NCBI GenBank assembly: GCA_020064725.1
Contig: JAGTWJ010000001.1
Location: 1,674,001-1,738,000, forward strand
Source of the DNA: Drechslerella dactyloides
Taxonomy: Eukaryota; Ascomycota; Orbiliomycetes; Orbiliales; Orbiliaceae
Direction: 5' to 3'
DNA: 64,000 nt
Shown: one piece after another, positions 1 to 10,600 of the stretch
Layout: every line of letters starts with the position of its first letter
Numbering within the stretch: the first letter of the stretch is position 1
Program-made: the position numbers and the translations under genes
Notes under the pieces: model-generated
The model's input: only the letters and a program-made list of their open reading frames with translations
The model's database searches: none
Told to the model about the DNA's origin: nothing

Positions 1-1
1 C

Positions 2-1084
2 GTTGCGGCTGGCCTACTCGCCTCAGCCAATTTTGTAAATGCCGACCCGGGCGAAGTCGGTATGGTCTTAGCTTGTGATTCTTTTATTTTAAGTGCTTCA
101 ACTTATTATTCGCGAAATCTAAATCTAGTGCTGGGAAGCTCGTCGACCCAACTGCTGCATAACCTTTCATCGGCATTGGTATTTCCCGCCGGCTCCGAGA
201 TTATTGTAACGACATGCGAACATGAGACCAATGTCGCTCCATGGCTTCGACTAGCCAAGCTTCAAGGACACACCGTAAAATATTGGAATCCAAGCCCAGA
301 GCATGATTGGACGCTGAGATACACCGATCTTGAACCTCTTTTGTCTGAGAGGACCGTCATGGTAGCTTTCACGAATTGTTCAAACATCACAGGCACAATC
401 CATGATGTGAAGGCAATCACCCGGTCCATAAAGGAAAGGTATCCAGAGATACTGGTATCAATCGACGGTGTTGCCTACGCCCCGCATCGTCCGATCGACG
501 TTAAGGACTTGGGTATCGACTTCTACGCCTTCAGTTGGTACAAAGCGTATGGTCCTCATATGTCGCTCCTATACGTGGCCCCACGCGCACAGAAATATGT
601 CACTCCATTGTCGCACTTCTTTAACCCAAAAGATACAACATTCGATAAACTCAACCTGGCTGGGGGCAACTACGCGTTCACTGCAGCTTTGCCGAAGATT
701 GTTGAATTCCTCTCCTCAGAAACATGGAAGGAAATAGCGAAGCAAGAGGAGGTTTTATCAAAGACTATGATCGATTGGGTGTTAACTCGACCCGATATAA
801 CTCTCTATGGAACCAAGGAGTCGTCAAGCGATCAAAGAGCCCCGGTGATAAGCTTTTCAGTCAAGGGATGGGGAAGCAAGGACGTCGTGGAAGCTGTCGA
901 GAAAGTCGACCCGAAGTATGGAATCAGATGGGGTCATTGCTATGCAAAGAGGCTAATCGATTCATTCGGGCTCGAGAAGCCAGAAGAAGGCGTCGTACGA
1001 GTCAGCTTGCTTTTCTACAACACAGTTGAAGAAGTTGAGGGCCTGATCAAAGTTCTGGAAAAGGTATTGGATGTGAGAGAGTGA
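2..1084 (+). CDS. Class V aminotransferase / cysteine desulfurase-like protein, 5' partial
   Basis: PLP-dependent fold-type I enzyme of the cysteine desulfurase-like (VC1184-type) group; its substrate cannot be told from sequence. The reading frame is open to the left edge, so the N-terminus lies outside the window. A 69 nt intron (60-128, GTATGG...TCTAG) is a multiple of three and therefore hidden inside a continuous frame. Removing it restores the motif EVVLGSSSTQLLHNL, typical of the family. Other landmarks are CEHETNVAPW, the aspartate-containing SIDGVAYAPHRPIDV, and the putative Schiff-base lysine in SWYKAYGPH. The C-terminal small domain ends with RVSLLFYNTVEEVEGL. It is followed by about 0.9 kb without a gene. 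It could be the last gene outside the cluster or an accessory member. The family call is firm and the role is unknown. Confidence 0.85.
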   Translation, partial: VAAGLLASANFVNADPGEVGMVLACDSFILSASTYYSRNLNLVLGSSSTQLLHNLSSALVFPAGSEIIVTTCEHETNVAPWLRLAKLQGHTVKYWNPSPEHDWTLRYTDLEPLLSERTVMVAFTNCSNITGTIHDVKAITRSIKERYPEILVSIDGVAYAPHRPIDVKDLGIDFYAFSWYKAYGPHMSLLYVAPRAQKYVTPLSHFFNPKDTTFDKLNLAGGNYAFTAALPKIVEFLSSETWKEIAKQEEVLSKTMIDWVLTRPDITLYGTKESSSDQRAPVISFSVKGWGSKDVVEAVEKVDPKYGIRWGHCYAKRLIDSFGLEKPEEGVVRVSLLFYNTVEEVEGLIKVLEKVLDVRE

Positions 1085-1953
1085 CTGACCTGATTGTCAT
1101 AAGCCTGGGTAAGTTAATAAGAGTACTAGAAATGAGCAGGCCTCTATTGCGACCATGAGATCTGCAATCATGTGAAGTTTAGTTCCGTCGAAGCAAAACA
1201 ATACGCATAGGTAGAACTTCGGTTGTGGGGTAACAGCGGCGCGGCGCGTGATCGACATTTGTCCTATCCTCAGTGTTTATTGGCAAACCCGCCTCGAAGC
1301 ATAATCTGATATATCTTGCTCGAGGACTCGCGTACATATGCGAATCCTTCCGACCCGAGTATCCCGCTGTACCGAAACCTCTTTGGTATACTAGTGGACT
1401 GACGGCGCATCCATATTAGTCGGGCTTGACAGACACAATAAAGTAGACGATGTGCCCCTCTCCCCTAGTGAGGCTGTATAACTATATAGGATCTACCTAG
1501 GTATCTACACAATTTTTCCGCCGCTTGACTGAAACGACTGCCAGGCGCAACGGCAAGAATCATAAAAATATCAACAACTAGTGCTGGCTCGTCTAGAGAT
1601 TCGTCTAGAGAAGGCTGTCCTTACTTAAAGTATAAATGCGCACATCTCGATACAAACACGTGCCCTTGATAACTATCTGGTCCTTCTGCTGATAATGACT
1701 CAGCAAATTATGCTCATAAAAACTTCAAAGAGATCGTACAGATTTACTAGAGCGTTGGTTATAAATTCCACGTAATCGCTTCCTGAGCTCCGTGGCCTCC
1801 AATAATCTCTCGGAAGAACCCCATCAGACAGAAAACTATCACCGGCCCCCACACTGTGCCAAATATCGATCGGAAGCTCAGACGACGCTTCCATCGTCCA
1901 CCTTTTCCCTTGTTATCTTTGCTCACGCACTTTTCTGTACCCGACCATCAACC
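1085..1953. other. Intergenic, 0.87 kb
   Basis: Contains the 3' flank of the aminotransferase and the 5' flank of the small gene starting at 1954. A short minus-strand frame at 1700-1894 has no recognisable content. I see no further gene. Confidence 0.6.
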
Positions 1954-2743
1954 ATGCCTTACCGACATCTTGGTGCGATCGAAGTTGAGATGCCCGATTT
2001 TTGGCCACCCGCGTCCCTAAGGAGGCGCCAGACGTGGGATTTCGAGATATACACCGACCCCTGCGATACCGATCCTAGAGGTAGGCCCACACCCCGGCCT
2101 TACGAGGCCACACCAGCTTGATTTTCTATCCCCTCTTAATCTGGACTTCCAGTATGCCCTTGCTGCGGAAGCGCGACCTTTCGTCGGATATCCGAGCTAA
2201 TCTCGAGAATGCGTGACACCTGCCTGAACGCTTAGACGCCTTGAAACTCTTGAACGACTATGTTTGGCCACTCATGACGGCCATCCAAATGCGACTGCGA
2301 CGCAAAGTCTTCTATTACTCGAACGATCTGGATATCGAGATGATAAGAGCCGAATGTAAGACAACAGCCCCTCTTCAGCGTGATAGGCTCTTCCCCTGCA
2401 AAGCACAAGTAGTCACAGCCTCCAACAGGGGTACCGGTGCGTTGAATCAGTTAGACGCCTGATGCTAATCATCGATAACCCAGGTTTTTACGTCCGCAAT
2501 CCGGACCGTCTGCACCCAAACAATAGTACTGGGTGGTACGCAACCATCATGCAAATCGCTGCATATATAGATCCCACTAAATACGAAGCTCTAGCTCGCA
2601 CTAGCACTCGCGAATCTACTCTGGCGACTCGACTTATAGATGACCTGTCGGAACATTACATTGATGAGGACAATGCAGCAGCGAGGAATGTGACCAACTT
2701 ACTAGGGATCGAGTCCTTTTGGGAGCCCTTCCAAACTGACTGA
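1954..2743 (+). CDS. Orphan spliced protein, about 170-177 residues
   Basis: I do not recognise this protein. The model is exon 1954-2080, intron 2081-2235, exon 2236-2355, then either a 27 nt microexon (2410-2436, flanking introns of 54 and 47 nt) or direct splicing to the last exon 2484-2743; both keep the frame. The start has a good context (accATGCC). The first exon encodes an acidic, Trp-rich stretch (VEMPDFWPP, WDFEIYTDPCDTDP). The second encodes an amphipathic segment (LKLLNDYVWPLM, RRKVFYYSNDLDIEM). The last encodes YVRNPDRLHPNN, YATIMQIAAYIDPTKYEAL and an acidic C-terminus. No signal peptide or membrane helix is evident. The final intron has a GCTAATC branch site, which supports expression. 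It could belong to the neighbouring cluster or be lineage-specific. Confidence 0.5.
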
Positions 2744-3684
2744 TGTAATGCGGCCTTCTCTGTTAGCGATGGATATTTGGCATAGACGGCGGAGAGGCTT
2801 TCGGTCGTGCCACAGTATATAAGGGCTTTTGGTCGCCGTATAGGTTAAAAGCTGTTTGCTTTGCCATATATCTCGATCGGATCGATCGCACGCATATCGG
2901 TTCGACCAATATATAATAGAGGAGTGGCATGTCATTTAGTAGCATAGAGCTTCATCTTGTCTCACGTCATATACTAGCTTTATATCTCTTGGTGTACACG
3001 CATGTACGCCAGAGTGCGGCGTACAATACATCTAGCAAAGACTTACATGTCACGAAGGCTTCTTATATATCAGAAACCGTTTCCTCTTTGTGTCTTAAAG
3101 AAATTGCCAGGTTATTTCAAAAATTCGCAGTTCACTTACCACCGATAGGCCACACTGTCATTATTGCCCATATCTGAGTTGGCGTCACTTAAAGTACGCT
3201 TCAAGTAGCTACGGGTGCAAGCCTCACAATTTTTATGATTTATAGTTCAATAGTAGATCAGAGAGTGAGCTAGTACCCGTATCGGAATTGATATTCATTT
3301 ATTCAGAGGGGATTACCAAGACTACGCATTTTATCTAAAGGTTGGGAAACATTCACTATAAATGAAGTACAAGCCTTCGTGGAAAATCAATAAATCATGA
3401 TGAGCCTAGCCTATAGATAGAGCCTACGGTATCAACAAAACGTCCTTCGAGAAGCCAGATCCGCAAATCCGGTATGAAAGTCTCAGTACCAGTCTATAGC
3501 TAGAAGCGCTAGGGCTATGCATATGGGGGCGTGGCAGACGGCAGTAGAGCAAACTATAGGCGTTGCGGTGCGAGCTCGCGGCTGAACCAGCGTCCGCCCC
3601 CAAGACTAGCTCATTCCATAGCCTCAAAATAGTCCAGAGCTATTTTTTGCAACCAAATCGGAAAACTAAAAATTTCCGGGAAGG
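2744..3684. other. Intergenic, 0.94 kb
   Basis: AT-rich spacer between two converging genes. It has only short overlapping frames without domain-like content, and I see nothing functional in it. Confidence 0.6.
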
Positions 3685-4788
3685 TCAGTCTTTAGGCTTA
3701 CAAAACAAAGAAAGAGATGAGAGAGTCTGGAGGCATTCATACCCACGTAGCCCTGTAACGAAGGAGGCAAAACCTGGGATCAGGACTGGCCCTTGGCTGT
3801 AGCCGCTTAAAATTACATCTACAATCTTGGTGACGACTTCATCGGTCGTTAGCAATGGTGTACCTTTCCGCTGTAGCGATTTTTCCCACGAGGCAAGCAT
3901 CGGTGTTGTAGTCCATCCGGGATTGATAATGCTTGTTCTAACTTTGGGCGCCTTGTGGATGTGCCTTAACTCTTGTCGCAAGGTTTCATGGAGGGCTAAA
4001 AGCCCATGTTTGGAGGTGGTATATTCGCCCAGACCAGAGAGATTAACAAAGCTGGCGAGGCTGGCGATGCTCACAACGTGGCCGTGATTATTCCTCGCCA
4101 TCGCAGGCAGAAATTCTTGTAGCATCTTCCATTGGCTGATGAGGTTAACATCTATCAGTTTCCTGACCTCACTGATGTCTCGTTCTACAATTAACCCCTT
4201 GCTAATGATTCCGGCGTTGTTGACCAGGACGGTAGGGTCTCCATGGTCGCTCCGTATTTGCTTAGCGACTTGAGAAACGCGATCACAGTCCGTGACGTCG
4301 CACTGATACCAATGGACATTCTGATCTATATATAAATTAGAATTATCAGCGATCATGTAGCTTGGTAATGAGAACCCTGATTGACAAGCGGACTCACGCG
4401 TAGCAATTTCTGGCTTCAAAGGCCTTCGACTCATTGTGACAACTTTGATGCCCCGTTGGGCAAGCATCTCGGTCATTCGCTCACCATAACCGCTGCTAGC
4501 GCCGGTGATCAATACAACTTCTTTCTTCCAATCGTAGGTGTCTTTGACCCAATTGTTTTCCGCCCCCCATGATAGAAACGAGTTGACCTTTACCACCAAG
4601 AGGAGCCAGAATAAGACCGTAGAGACAGTAATAAGAGTCTGTAGAGTTGAATGAGAAACACATTTCTCAAGAATCGCAAGTACTGGTTGTTTGGATTCTA
4701 TGGGCGCATAATTGTAAAAAGCAGATATAGAGCCTGGTATTGCAAGAGGCAAGCAGAAAGACAGTAGACTGTTATTCAGCATAGCCAT
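3685..4788 (-). CDS. Membrane-anchored short-chain dehydrogenase/reductase (SDR16C/retinol dehydrogenase-like)
   Basis: NAD(P)-dependent oxidoreductase, predicted to act on a hydrophobic alcohol or ketone at a membrane. Exons are 4398-4788 and 3685-4325. The 72 nt intron (4326-4397, GTGAGT...ATATAG) is a multiple of three and would read through as 24 spurious residues; the spliced protein is 343 aa. The start at 4788 is preferred over an upstream in-frame ATG at 4899 because a TATA-like run lies about 90 bp upstream of it. A hydrophobic segment near residues 45-70 (TVLFWLLLVV) precedes the Rossmann fold. Landmarks are TGASSGYGE (cofactor), NNAG, SIASL (catalytic Ser) and YTTSK (catalytic Tyr/Lys). 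It sits at the left rim of the cluster next to the acyltransferase gene, so tailoring is plausible. The substrate is unknown. Confidence 0.85.
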   Translation of the reverse strand: MAMLNNSLLSFCLPLAIPGSISAFYNYAPIESKQPVLAILEKCVSHSTLQTLITVSTVLFWLLLVVKVNSFLSWGAENNWVKDTYDWKKEVVLITGASSGYGERMTEMLAQRGIKVVTMSRRPLKPEIATRESACQSGFSLPSYMIADNSNLYIDQNVHWYQCDVTDCDRVSQVAKQIRSDHGDPTVLVNNAGIISKGLIVERDISEVRKLIDVNLISQWKMLQEFLPAMARNNHGHVVSIASLASFVNLSGLGEYTTSKHGLLALHETLRQELRHIHKAPKVRTSIINPGWTTTPMLASWEKSLQRKGTPLLTTDEVVTKIVDVILSGYSQGPVLIPGFASFVTGLRGYECLQTLSSLSLFCKPKD

Positions 4789-4875
4789 TTGATGAGTATA
4801 ATGAAAGGTTTGTGAGTTGGGGAAAGGCGTTTGGCTGGCGAGACAACGAGTTGGGCTGAATCTCAAATGTTCGAC

Positions 4876-4886
4876 ACATATATATC
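4876..4886 (-). promoter_or_regulatory. TATA-like element of the membrane SDR gene
   Basis: An ATATATAT run on the minus strand lies about 90 bp upstream of the chosen ATG at 4788, a usual distance for a fungal core promoter. Confidence 0.4.
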
Positions 4887-6812
4887 GCACAAGACGCACG
4901 AAAGAATTGAATGACTAAATAAAATGGTATATATGACCGCTACAAATCTTTCCCTAAGTACGACGAGGGCTCAATTTATATCTTGGCTTGCAATTGCAGG
5001 ACCTCATTCGAATATTTGTATCAGAAATGAGATTCACCAGTTGTCACATCCATCTCCCCGAGCCCCTAAGCGAAAATGGCCAGTCCTTCCTACAGAGACC
5101 AGCGAGACAACTAGTTAAACGCCAAAACAGGCGCACGCCAAAATGGGTGCCCGCTAGCTGCTGTCAGACTATAGCATAGCAGCCCTGTAACAGCTGACAG
5201 ACGCCCTCTAACAACATAGTTTATCCGCTTCAGTAAGTATATAGAACCCTTAATGTACAAATACTTGACTTTAAGTTTCTTACAACTAAACTACGTATAG
5301 AGACACATACACATATATATATCTACAGCCTGGATCTATCAAGAAATGATAGTTTCTGAGAGATATCTCTCTCTAAGTTGGCTTTGGAAGGCTTTAAGGC
5401 AGCTACCAGACAACGGCTTTCTTCTGCGCTGATTGCCAGGTTTTTGCTGAGTAAAGAGAGAAGACGGGCGGGCGCACACTTCTAGAAAAAATGGGAACGT
5501 ATGCTTGCAAACCTGCTATCGTATTCATAGGGGCGAATGCGGTTAGTGATGCAACGTCAATGCATAGTACACGCACATATATGCAACCTACATGACGGAT
5601 ACGTCTCGGAATAAGTGAATTCGATTAGAAATGATAAGGGTGTTAGTGAGATCGACAGGGCTTTCTACAAGCAGCGCATACCATAGCTTCAAATGTAGAT
5701 GATATAGACATCGCACTAAATGCTTGCGAGTCAACTGCTGAATATCGGAATTTGACCATCTGATTAGCCATCGAATACAGACTTATAAGCTAACATAATA
5801 TATATACAAATATAAGACTGCACTTTAATCACATGCACATCTGACATCGCTATGAAATATGCAACTCGAACCTAGGAGCGCTAGCGCTATAGCTCCGTGA
5901 AAATGCGGCATCGCGATATCGGGGTGTTGCATCCTTCACAAGTCAACCCACCTCTGCACGCCACAAGTATACGTGCAGGTGTGACTAGGTGCAGGCCGTT
6001 TTCTATAACCAGTTAGACTCTATCTACCAAGCGACGCGTATCCGAAAACTACAATTCCGGGAAACTCGATCGCCAGGTTCCTGTACGTTCCTGAGCGTGC
6101 ACCCTGGTCAGCTAATTAGTCCCGAGACTTAGGTCTATGTACTTTGGTTTCTGGTCGGTTAGTTTTACTACTGACGCTTCAGAATTAGCGCTATTTTAGC
6201 ACAAGGTACGCCGGTTTCGGTCCTAATGAGATTTAGTGTAATTGACCTATATGTTCTTTGCTTATACCGATAAACTCTGCCACTCCGCGAGCCGACGCTC
6301 ATCTATAAACAGGTCTGTCAACGATTCGCATATGCTCTGCTGCTATGAATCGCATATCGGTATTTGATAGCAAGCATTGCCGAGTGGTGATGCAGCGCTG
6401 AGTGTTAAACATGGCTTACTGCACCACCATTTCGGAATACGATGTAAGTTGCTTCAGGTTAGATCTATAATACTGTCGGAATTTTACTCTAGGAGCAAGA
6501 AGCAGAATACTGCACACTACCATTGATTTAGAGACATAAGATATATTTCCCATTGCACTATAACCATGATAATATGATCGGCCTTGTCATCTAGATATGT
6601 GCATATTCAATGTTATCTGGGTAATAGCTTTCACGAGGGCTTGATCGAGTACAAGGCCGTCGTATGGAGCAAATGATAGTTAGGTTTGAATACAACTTGG
6701 TGGTATTCTGTACAAGACAAGCAGTTTGAAATTTTCAGTTTTTCTGAGCGACGTTACAACCCCCTAGTTCCCTCGATAGTACTTCGGGTTTGGCGACTGA
6801 AACCCAGCTTTC
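4887..6812. other. Intergenic, 1.9 kb
   Basis: AT-rich spacer with no convincing frame on either strand. Only frames of about 60 codons at 4924-5179 are present, and they look random. It includes the upstream region of the SDR and the 3' flank of the acyltransferase. Confidence 0.6.
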
Positions 6813-8132
6813 TCAAGATCCAAGACATAAAAGGCTATTGAGATGCGAGACAGTCATCCCCATAAATCCTTGGATACTGTCATCAGTAAAGAAGGTAGTG
6901 TTGTAGTCAAGAACTAATCGCAGTCGGTTCTTCGCGCTGTATATGAACAAACACGTAGTAGGCAATTCAACGGTGACGTTGCCCCAAAAATCATCAAACG
7001 GTTCCGTGATATATTTATCGACGATTCCCCAGCTCGAGACAACCGTAAAGTTTGGCGCGATGCCGTTTGCAGCGGCCGTCCGCACGGCATCCTCAAGTCC
7101 GACGAGAAGTGGCCCGGAGAGGGCAACATTGTCTCTGTCGTATTTGACTTTATTATAGAACTGCTTGATTTCATGTGCTAATTTGAGAGTATCGCCGGAC
7201 TTTGAAACCGGGATTTCGGGTAGCCCTGCAGTGAAGAAAACGGATGCGGCATGCTCAGGACCTTTATAGGCCTCTGGAAGAAACTCGCGAACATTGATGC
7301 ACAATGGACTGCGCAGATATCCCGAGTCTTGCTCTGATTGCTCCAAGGTTGCTTGGGAAGATGCCGCTGTAGCCGCGTGCGTGATTGTGAGGCCTCTTTC
7401 TTTACAAGCCTTGAGGATTGCAGCGGTGTCCTTCTCACTGAACTCATGTACGTATCTATGAGACTCCGAAGATGCATCGGGGTCCGAAGGGTGCAGCTTT
7501 AGGCCTATCTGCCCACTGCAAGAGTATGTCTCCATATATTTCTGAGCGCTTTCAAGAATCTCCGGCGCAGTGTCCTCTGCGTGCACGAGCTGATTAACCG
7601 CTGGAGTGAGACGGGCGACTTGGTCCTCAATACTGAATTCTGGCGAATGACCCTGGCGAAGGGCCTTTAATAGGTTGTTTAGAAGCATCATGCATCCCGT
7701 ACCGTCAATCAACTCATGGCGAGTCTGGATGAATACCTCATTTCTGTCAGGAAGAAAGTATAGCTCGGAGGTGTTAGGCGTATTGACTGCGCCAGAAATA
7801 TCCTGACCGCTTTTGCCTGATTGATCGATTTTAACGGTTTCATCGACCCATTCGGCGAGTTGGGTTTGAGATTGAACTCGATACTCGAACCCCGTATCAG
7901 TGATTGTACAGCCAATGATGGGGTGCATATATCTCAGGGTCAGCCATGCTTTTTTGATGGCTTGGATAGTTGGTTTGTTGGCGCTTGGAAGAATGGCCCC
8001 AGACTGAACAATCCACTGTTTGCGGAGCGGGGATGCAACGGTCACAAAGTGGAGAAATTTTTCCATAGGACCGAAATCGCGCACCCATAGCCCGGAAGCC
8101 GTTTCTCTCCAGTGGATTTTAGAGTAAGTCAT
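6813..8132 (-). CDS. CoA-dependent acyltransferase-like protein (condensation/BAHD fold)
   Basis: Intronless, 439 aa from the ATG at 8132. This start was preferred to the upstream ATG at 8285, which lies beyond the TATA element. The chloramphenicol acetyltransferase-like fold is indicated by the catalytic HxxxDG motif in TRHELIDGTG near residue 150 and by conserved patches such as SPLCINVREFLP and SGPLLVGLED. A C-terminal stretch, FTVVSSWGIVDKY, ends in a DFWGN segment that replaces the DFGWG motif of plant BAHD enzymes. Members of this fold acylate hydroxyl or amine groups of secondary metabolites, or load or offload acyl chains. Here it most likely decorates or esterifies the polyketide product (inference). 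It is transcribed in the same direction as the SDR, regulator 1, oxidase and hrPKS genes. Confidence 0.8.
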   Translation of the reverse strand: MTYSKIHWRETASGLWVRDFGPMEKFLHFVTVASPLRKQWIVQSGAILPSANKPTIQAIKKAWLTLRYMHPIIGCTITDTGFEYRVQSQTQLAEWVDETVKIDQSGKSGQDISGAVNTPNTSELYFLPDRNEVFIQTRHELIDGTGCMMLLNNLLKALRQGHSPEFSIEDQVARLTPAVNQLVHAEDTAPEILESAQKYMETYSCSGQIGLKLHPSDPDASSESHRYVHEFSEKDTAAILKACKERGLTITHAATAASSQATLEQSEQDSGYLRSPLCINVREFLPEAYKGPEHAASVFFTAGLPEIPVSKSGDTLKLAHEIKQFYNKVKYDRDNVALSGPLLVGLEDAVRTAAANGIAPNFTVVSSWGIVDKYITEPFDDFWGNVTVELPTTCLFIYSAKNRLRLVLDYNTTFFTDDSIQGFMGMTVSHLNSLLCLGS

Positions 8133-8270
8133 TATGGAAAAGATTTGAACTTGACGTATGATAGTTAGAATGAGATAGAATCGATCGCGGAGATGGTTCG
8201 TTTGATGGAGTCGAGTCTGAGGTTTAGTGCCAAGGTCCCCAAAATATAGGCCCCTTAAGCTCAGACAGCA

Positions 8271-8280
8271 GTATATATAA
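8271..8280 (-). promoter_or_regulatory. TATA box of the acyltransferase gene
   Basis: TATATATA on the minus strand, about 140 bp upstream of the ATG at 8132. It supports the downstream start over the ATG at 8285. Confidence 0.5.
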
Positions 8281-9608
8281 GGCACGCAAATACGCTAATT
8301 TTTAGATCAGCTTGGAGATTTGAACTTTCCAATTGGCCAAGACAGGGGGTGATAGTTGGTGACTAGAGCAACCCACATGCCCCATCATCTGCAATCCGTC
8401 GTCTGACGCCCCAATCATCAAAGTCCGATCGCCACCATCACATCAGCATCCGCCATCACGTAGCGGGTAGACCTCCCTGGATAGCGGCTGGCGTGCGTGC
8501 TTCCTGAGTAGCTTCTGGCGTGCATGCCCCCATATGTACAAATGGCACTCCGAAGTAAGCGCTGCAAACTTATCCCCTAGTATTCCCAATGAGTCGTCTT
8601 GTGTTGTTTGGCATATTGGGCGGCGCCTGGATACATATGTATATTTGTCCTAGCTACTTATATAATAGCGTTCTTTATAATCATGTTATTGGCTGCGCAG
8701 TGCGCCCGAGGCCCTCGACGGCCGCCTGCTACAACTGTGCGTCTATCCTGCAGCACGCAGAAGCAAATTCCTCAGCTCGCTAGTGCTGGGTACCTCGGCA
8801 CTCACGCGTTCCGTGTCTTATCGGCCTCTAAGATCTTAAGAGCAAGATGACTACGCTCGATGAGATTTAGAGCTGTTTGGCAGAGTGGGTCGAGCCAGGC
8901 ATCCAGTATCACGGTTTAAAATTAGTCTGTAGATCGAATTCGTTCGATAGGGATGCCATCGAGTCGTTCTCTGTCCACTTCCGAGTCAGACCAATGGCAA
9001 CAGCAGCCGAAATTAGTGCTGAACACACGGCAGACACCGATTGAACGAACAGTTCGCTTCGGAACGGGTGATTAATGCCTGCGATAAAGGCGTTATAATG
9101 CCTCCAAGCTCTACTCTGTACAGACTGCCTTACTCAGTCTCGCCAGTTTGTCGTGACGAGAAACACAATAAAATGTTCCGCTAAGCGTCGTCGCACAAGC
9201 ATTACACGTTTGATACACTCAGCCGATTGTCCATTTGCAACATAGCCAATATAAAATTCTTGCTTCTACAAATGCAAAATCTAGCTGCATCCCGAAGCCG
9301 AAGATGGTCGACTGACCAATATGCTCCGATCTATTGGTGGTACACAAGGCCGCTGTAGTACTATGGCTGATATATGAAGGGGCGCAGATGCTAGGTGTAA
9401 CCCATGCCTGATCACATTAGCATACGCAGAAAATCTTTAGTGCCAGACGGTATTCAGGTGCAACCCCGAGAATTCACCATATTAAGGTATATTGTACGGT
9501 TTCTATTTACTCGATCGAACAGTAATCTCGAACTGGACTGATATCGAGATGTACAGTGCCAGGGTCGCCATTCGTGGTATCATCATAGTTAACTTTCGTG
9601 GCTGTCTA
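8281..9608. other. Intergenic, 1.3 kb
   Basis: Acyltransferase upstream region and beyond. Short frames at 8589-8850 lack coding character, and I see no gene. Confidence 0.55.
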
Positions 9609-10442
9609 TCACGAGCATGTAACACAGGAAGACAACATGTATTCGTGAAAGAGTTCTAGATGTGTTGGTTGTGTGCCATTGTCGACAAAGCAGTGATCAG
9701 TTGACCACACAGAATCGGTAACAAAGCTAGCCGAGGTGTAGACAGGGAGCCGGCCGCATATATCGCCTTGCGTCATGTCAGCTCCTGCCCTGTGGATCCA
9801 CTTTGCGTAGCCTGAACCTTGGCGCTTTGGCAAATTACCGAGCTGCATCCATTCTGGTCGGATCTTTCCTTTCCATCCCCCTGTTTGTAACATTATACTA
9901 GCAGTCAAGGATCCGGTGCTCGGTGCCGATGATAGAATAAATCGAATCATGCCCAAGCGAAAACGGCTCGCTTGGACGGGCCAAAATGCATCGCGTCCGA
10001 CTGTCCCCCTCAAAAAAAGAAAGAATGGCGTAACCAACGAAGCCTTGTGTGAGTTCGCCGAGGACGATGACCAATACAACTCGAGGATTTTATCTCAAAA
10101 ATTTTCCAAGCCATTCGAGCAACTATTGCTATGCGGGAATGTCATAACTCCATAGATGTATATATACGTGATGCGTCCACAGGAACGGGCTACGCCGGGG
10201 AAGTTTATAGATCCGAGTGCTAGGGAATGCCAGGACTCTTGCGACTGGTCATAACCGATTGCTTCCGTAAGCCGTATGTCGAACTTAGGAGTGCTGCAAA
10301 ATAAATGACCTGGAATATGCACATGCGCATCCAAAAAAGGGGAAAGGGTGGCTGACGCTACATTCGAATTCTCGTACCCTGACTGAAGTATTTTACTCGG
10401 ACGTAAGCAACATTGAGAATCCCACATAAAGACACAATCCAA
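9609..10442 (-). other. Unresolved region with possible coding potential
   Basis: Two minus-strand frames in the same phase (10095-10442 and 9609-10079) are separated by a single TGA at 10095-10097, giving 278 nearly open codons. A different frame in 9900-10070 encodes a hydrophobic run beginning VLVIVLGELTQGF with C/G-ending codons. I could not build a splice model that joins either option, and no domain is recognisable. It may be a decayed gene, an unusual spliced gene or chance. Confidence 0.2.
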
Positions 10443-10600
10443 TCGAGTAACGAGATGGTAAGCTGGACGCGAAACAATAGCCTCACTTTTGTTGCTATAT
10501 GACTTGTAAAATCTTCATAGGCTACGTTTATTTTCATAATATGATGTATGCAGCTTCTTAGCTTGCCATCACTCTATAGCCTCTTTCTCAAACAACGGGA

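Noticed and set aside
2081..2235. Extra exon at 2153-2212 followed by an in-frame stop, suggesting a pseudogene
   Set aside because: It would need a 23 nt intron; one intron from 2081 to 2235 keeps the frame and removes the stop.
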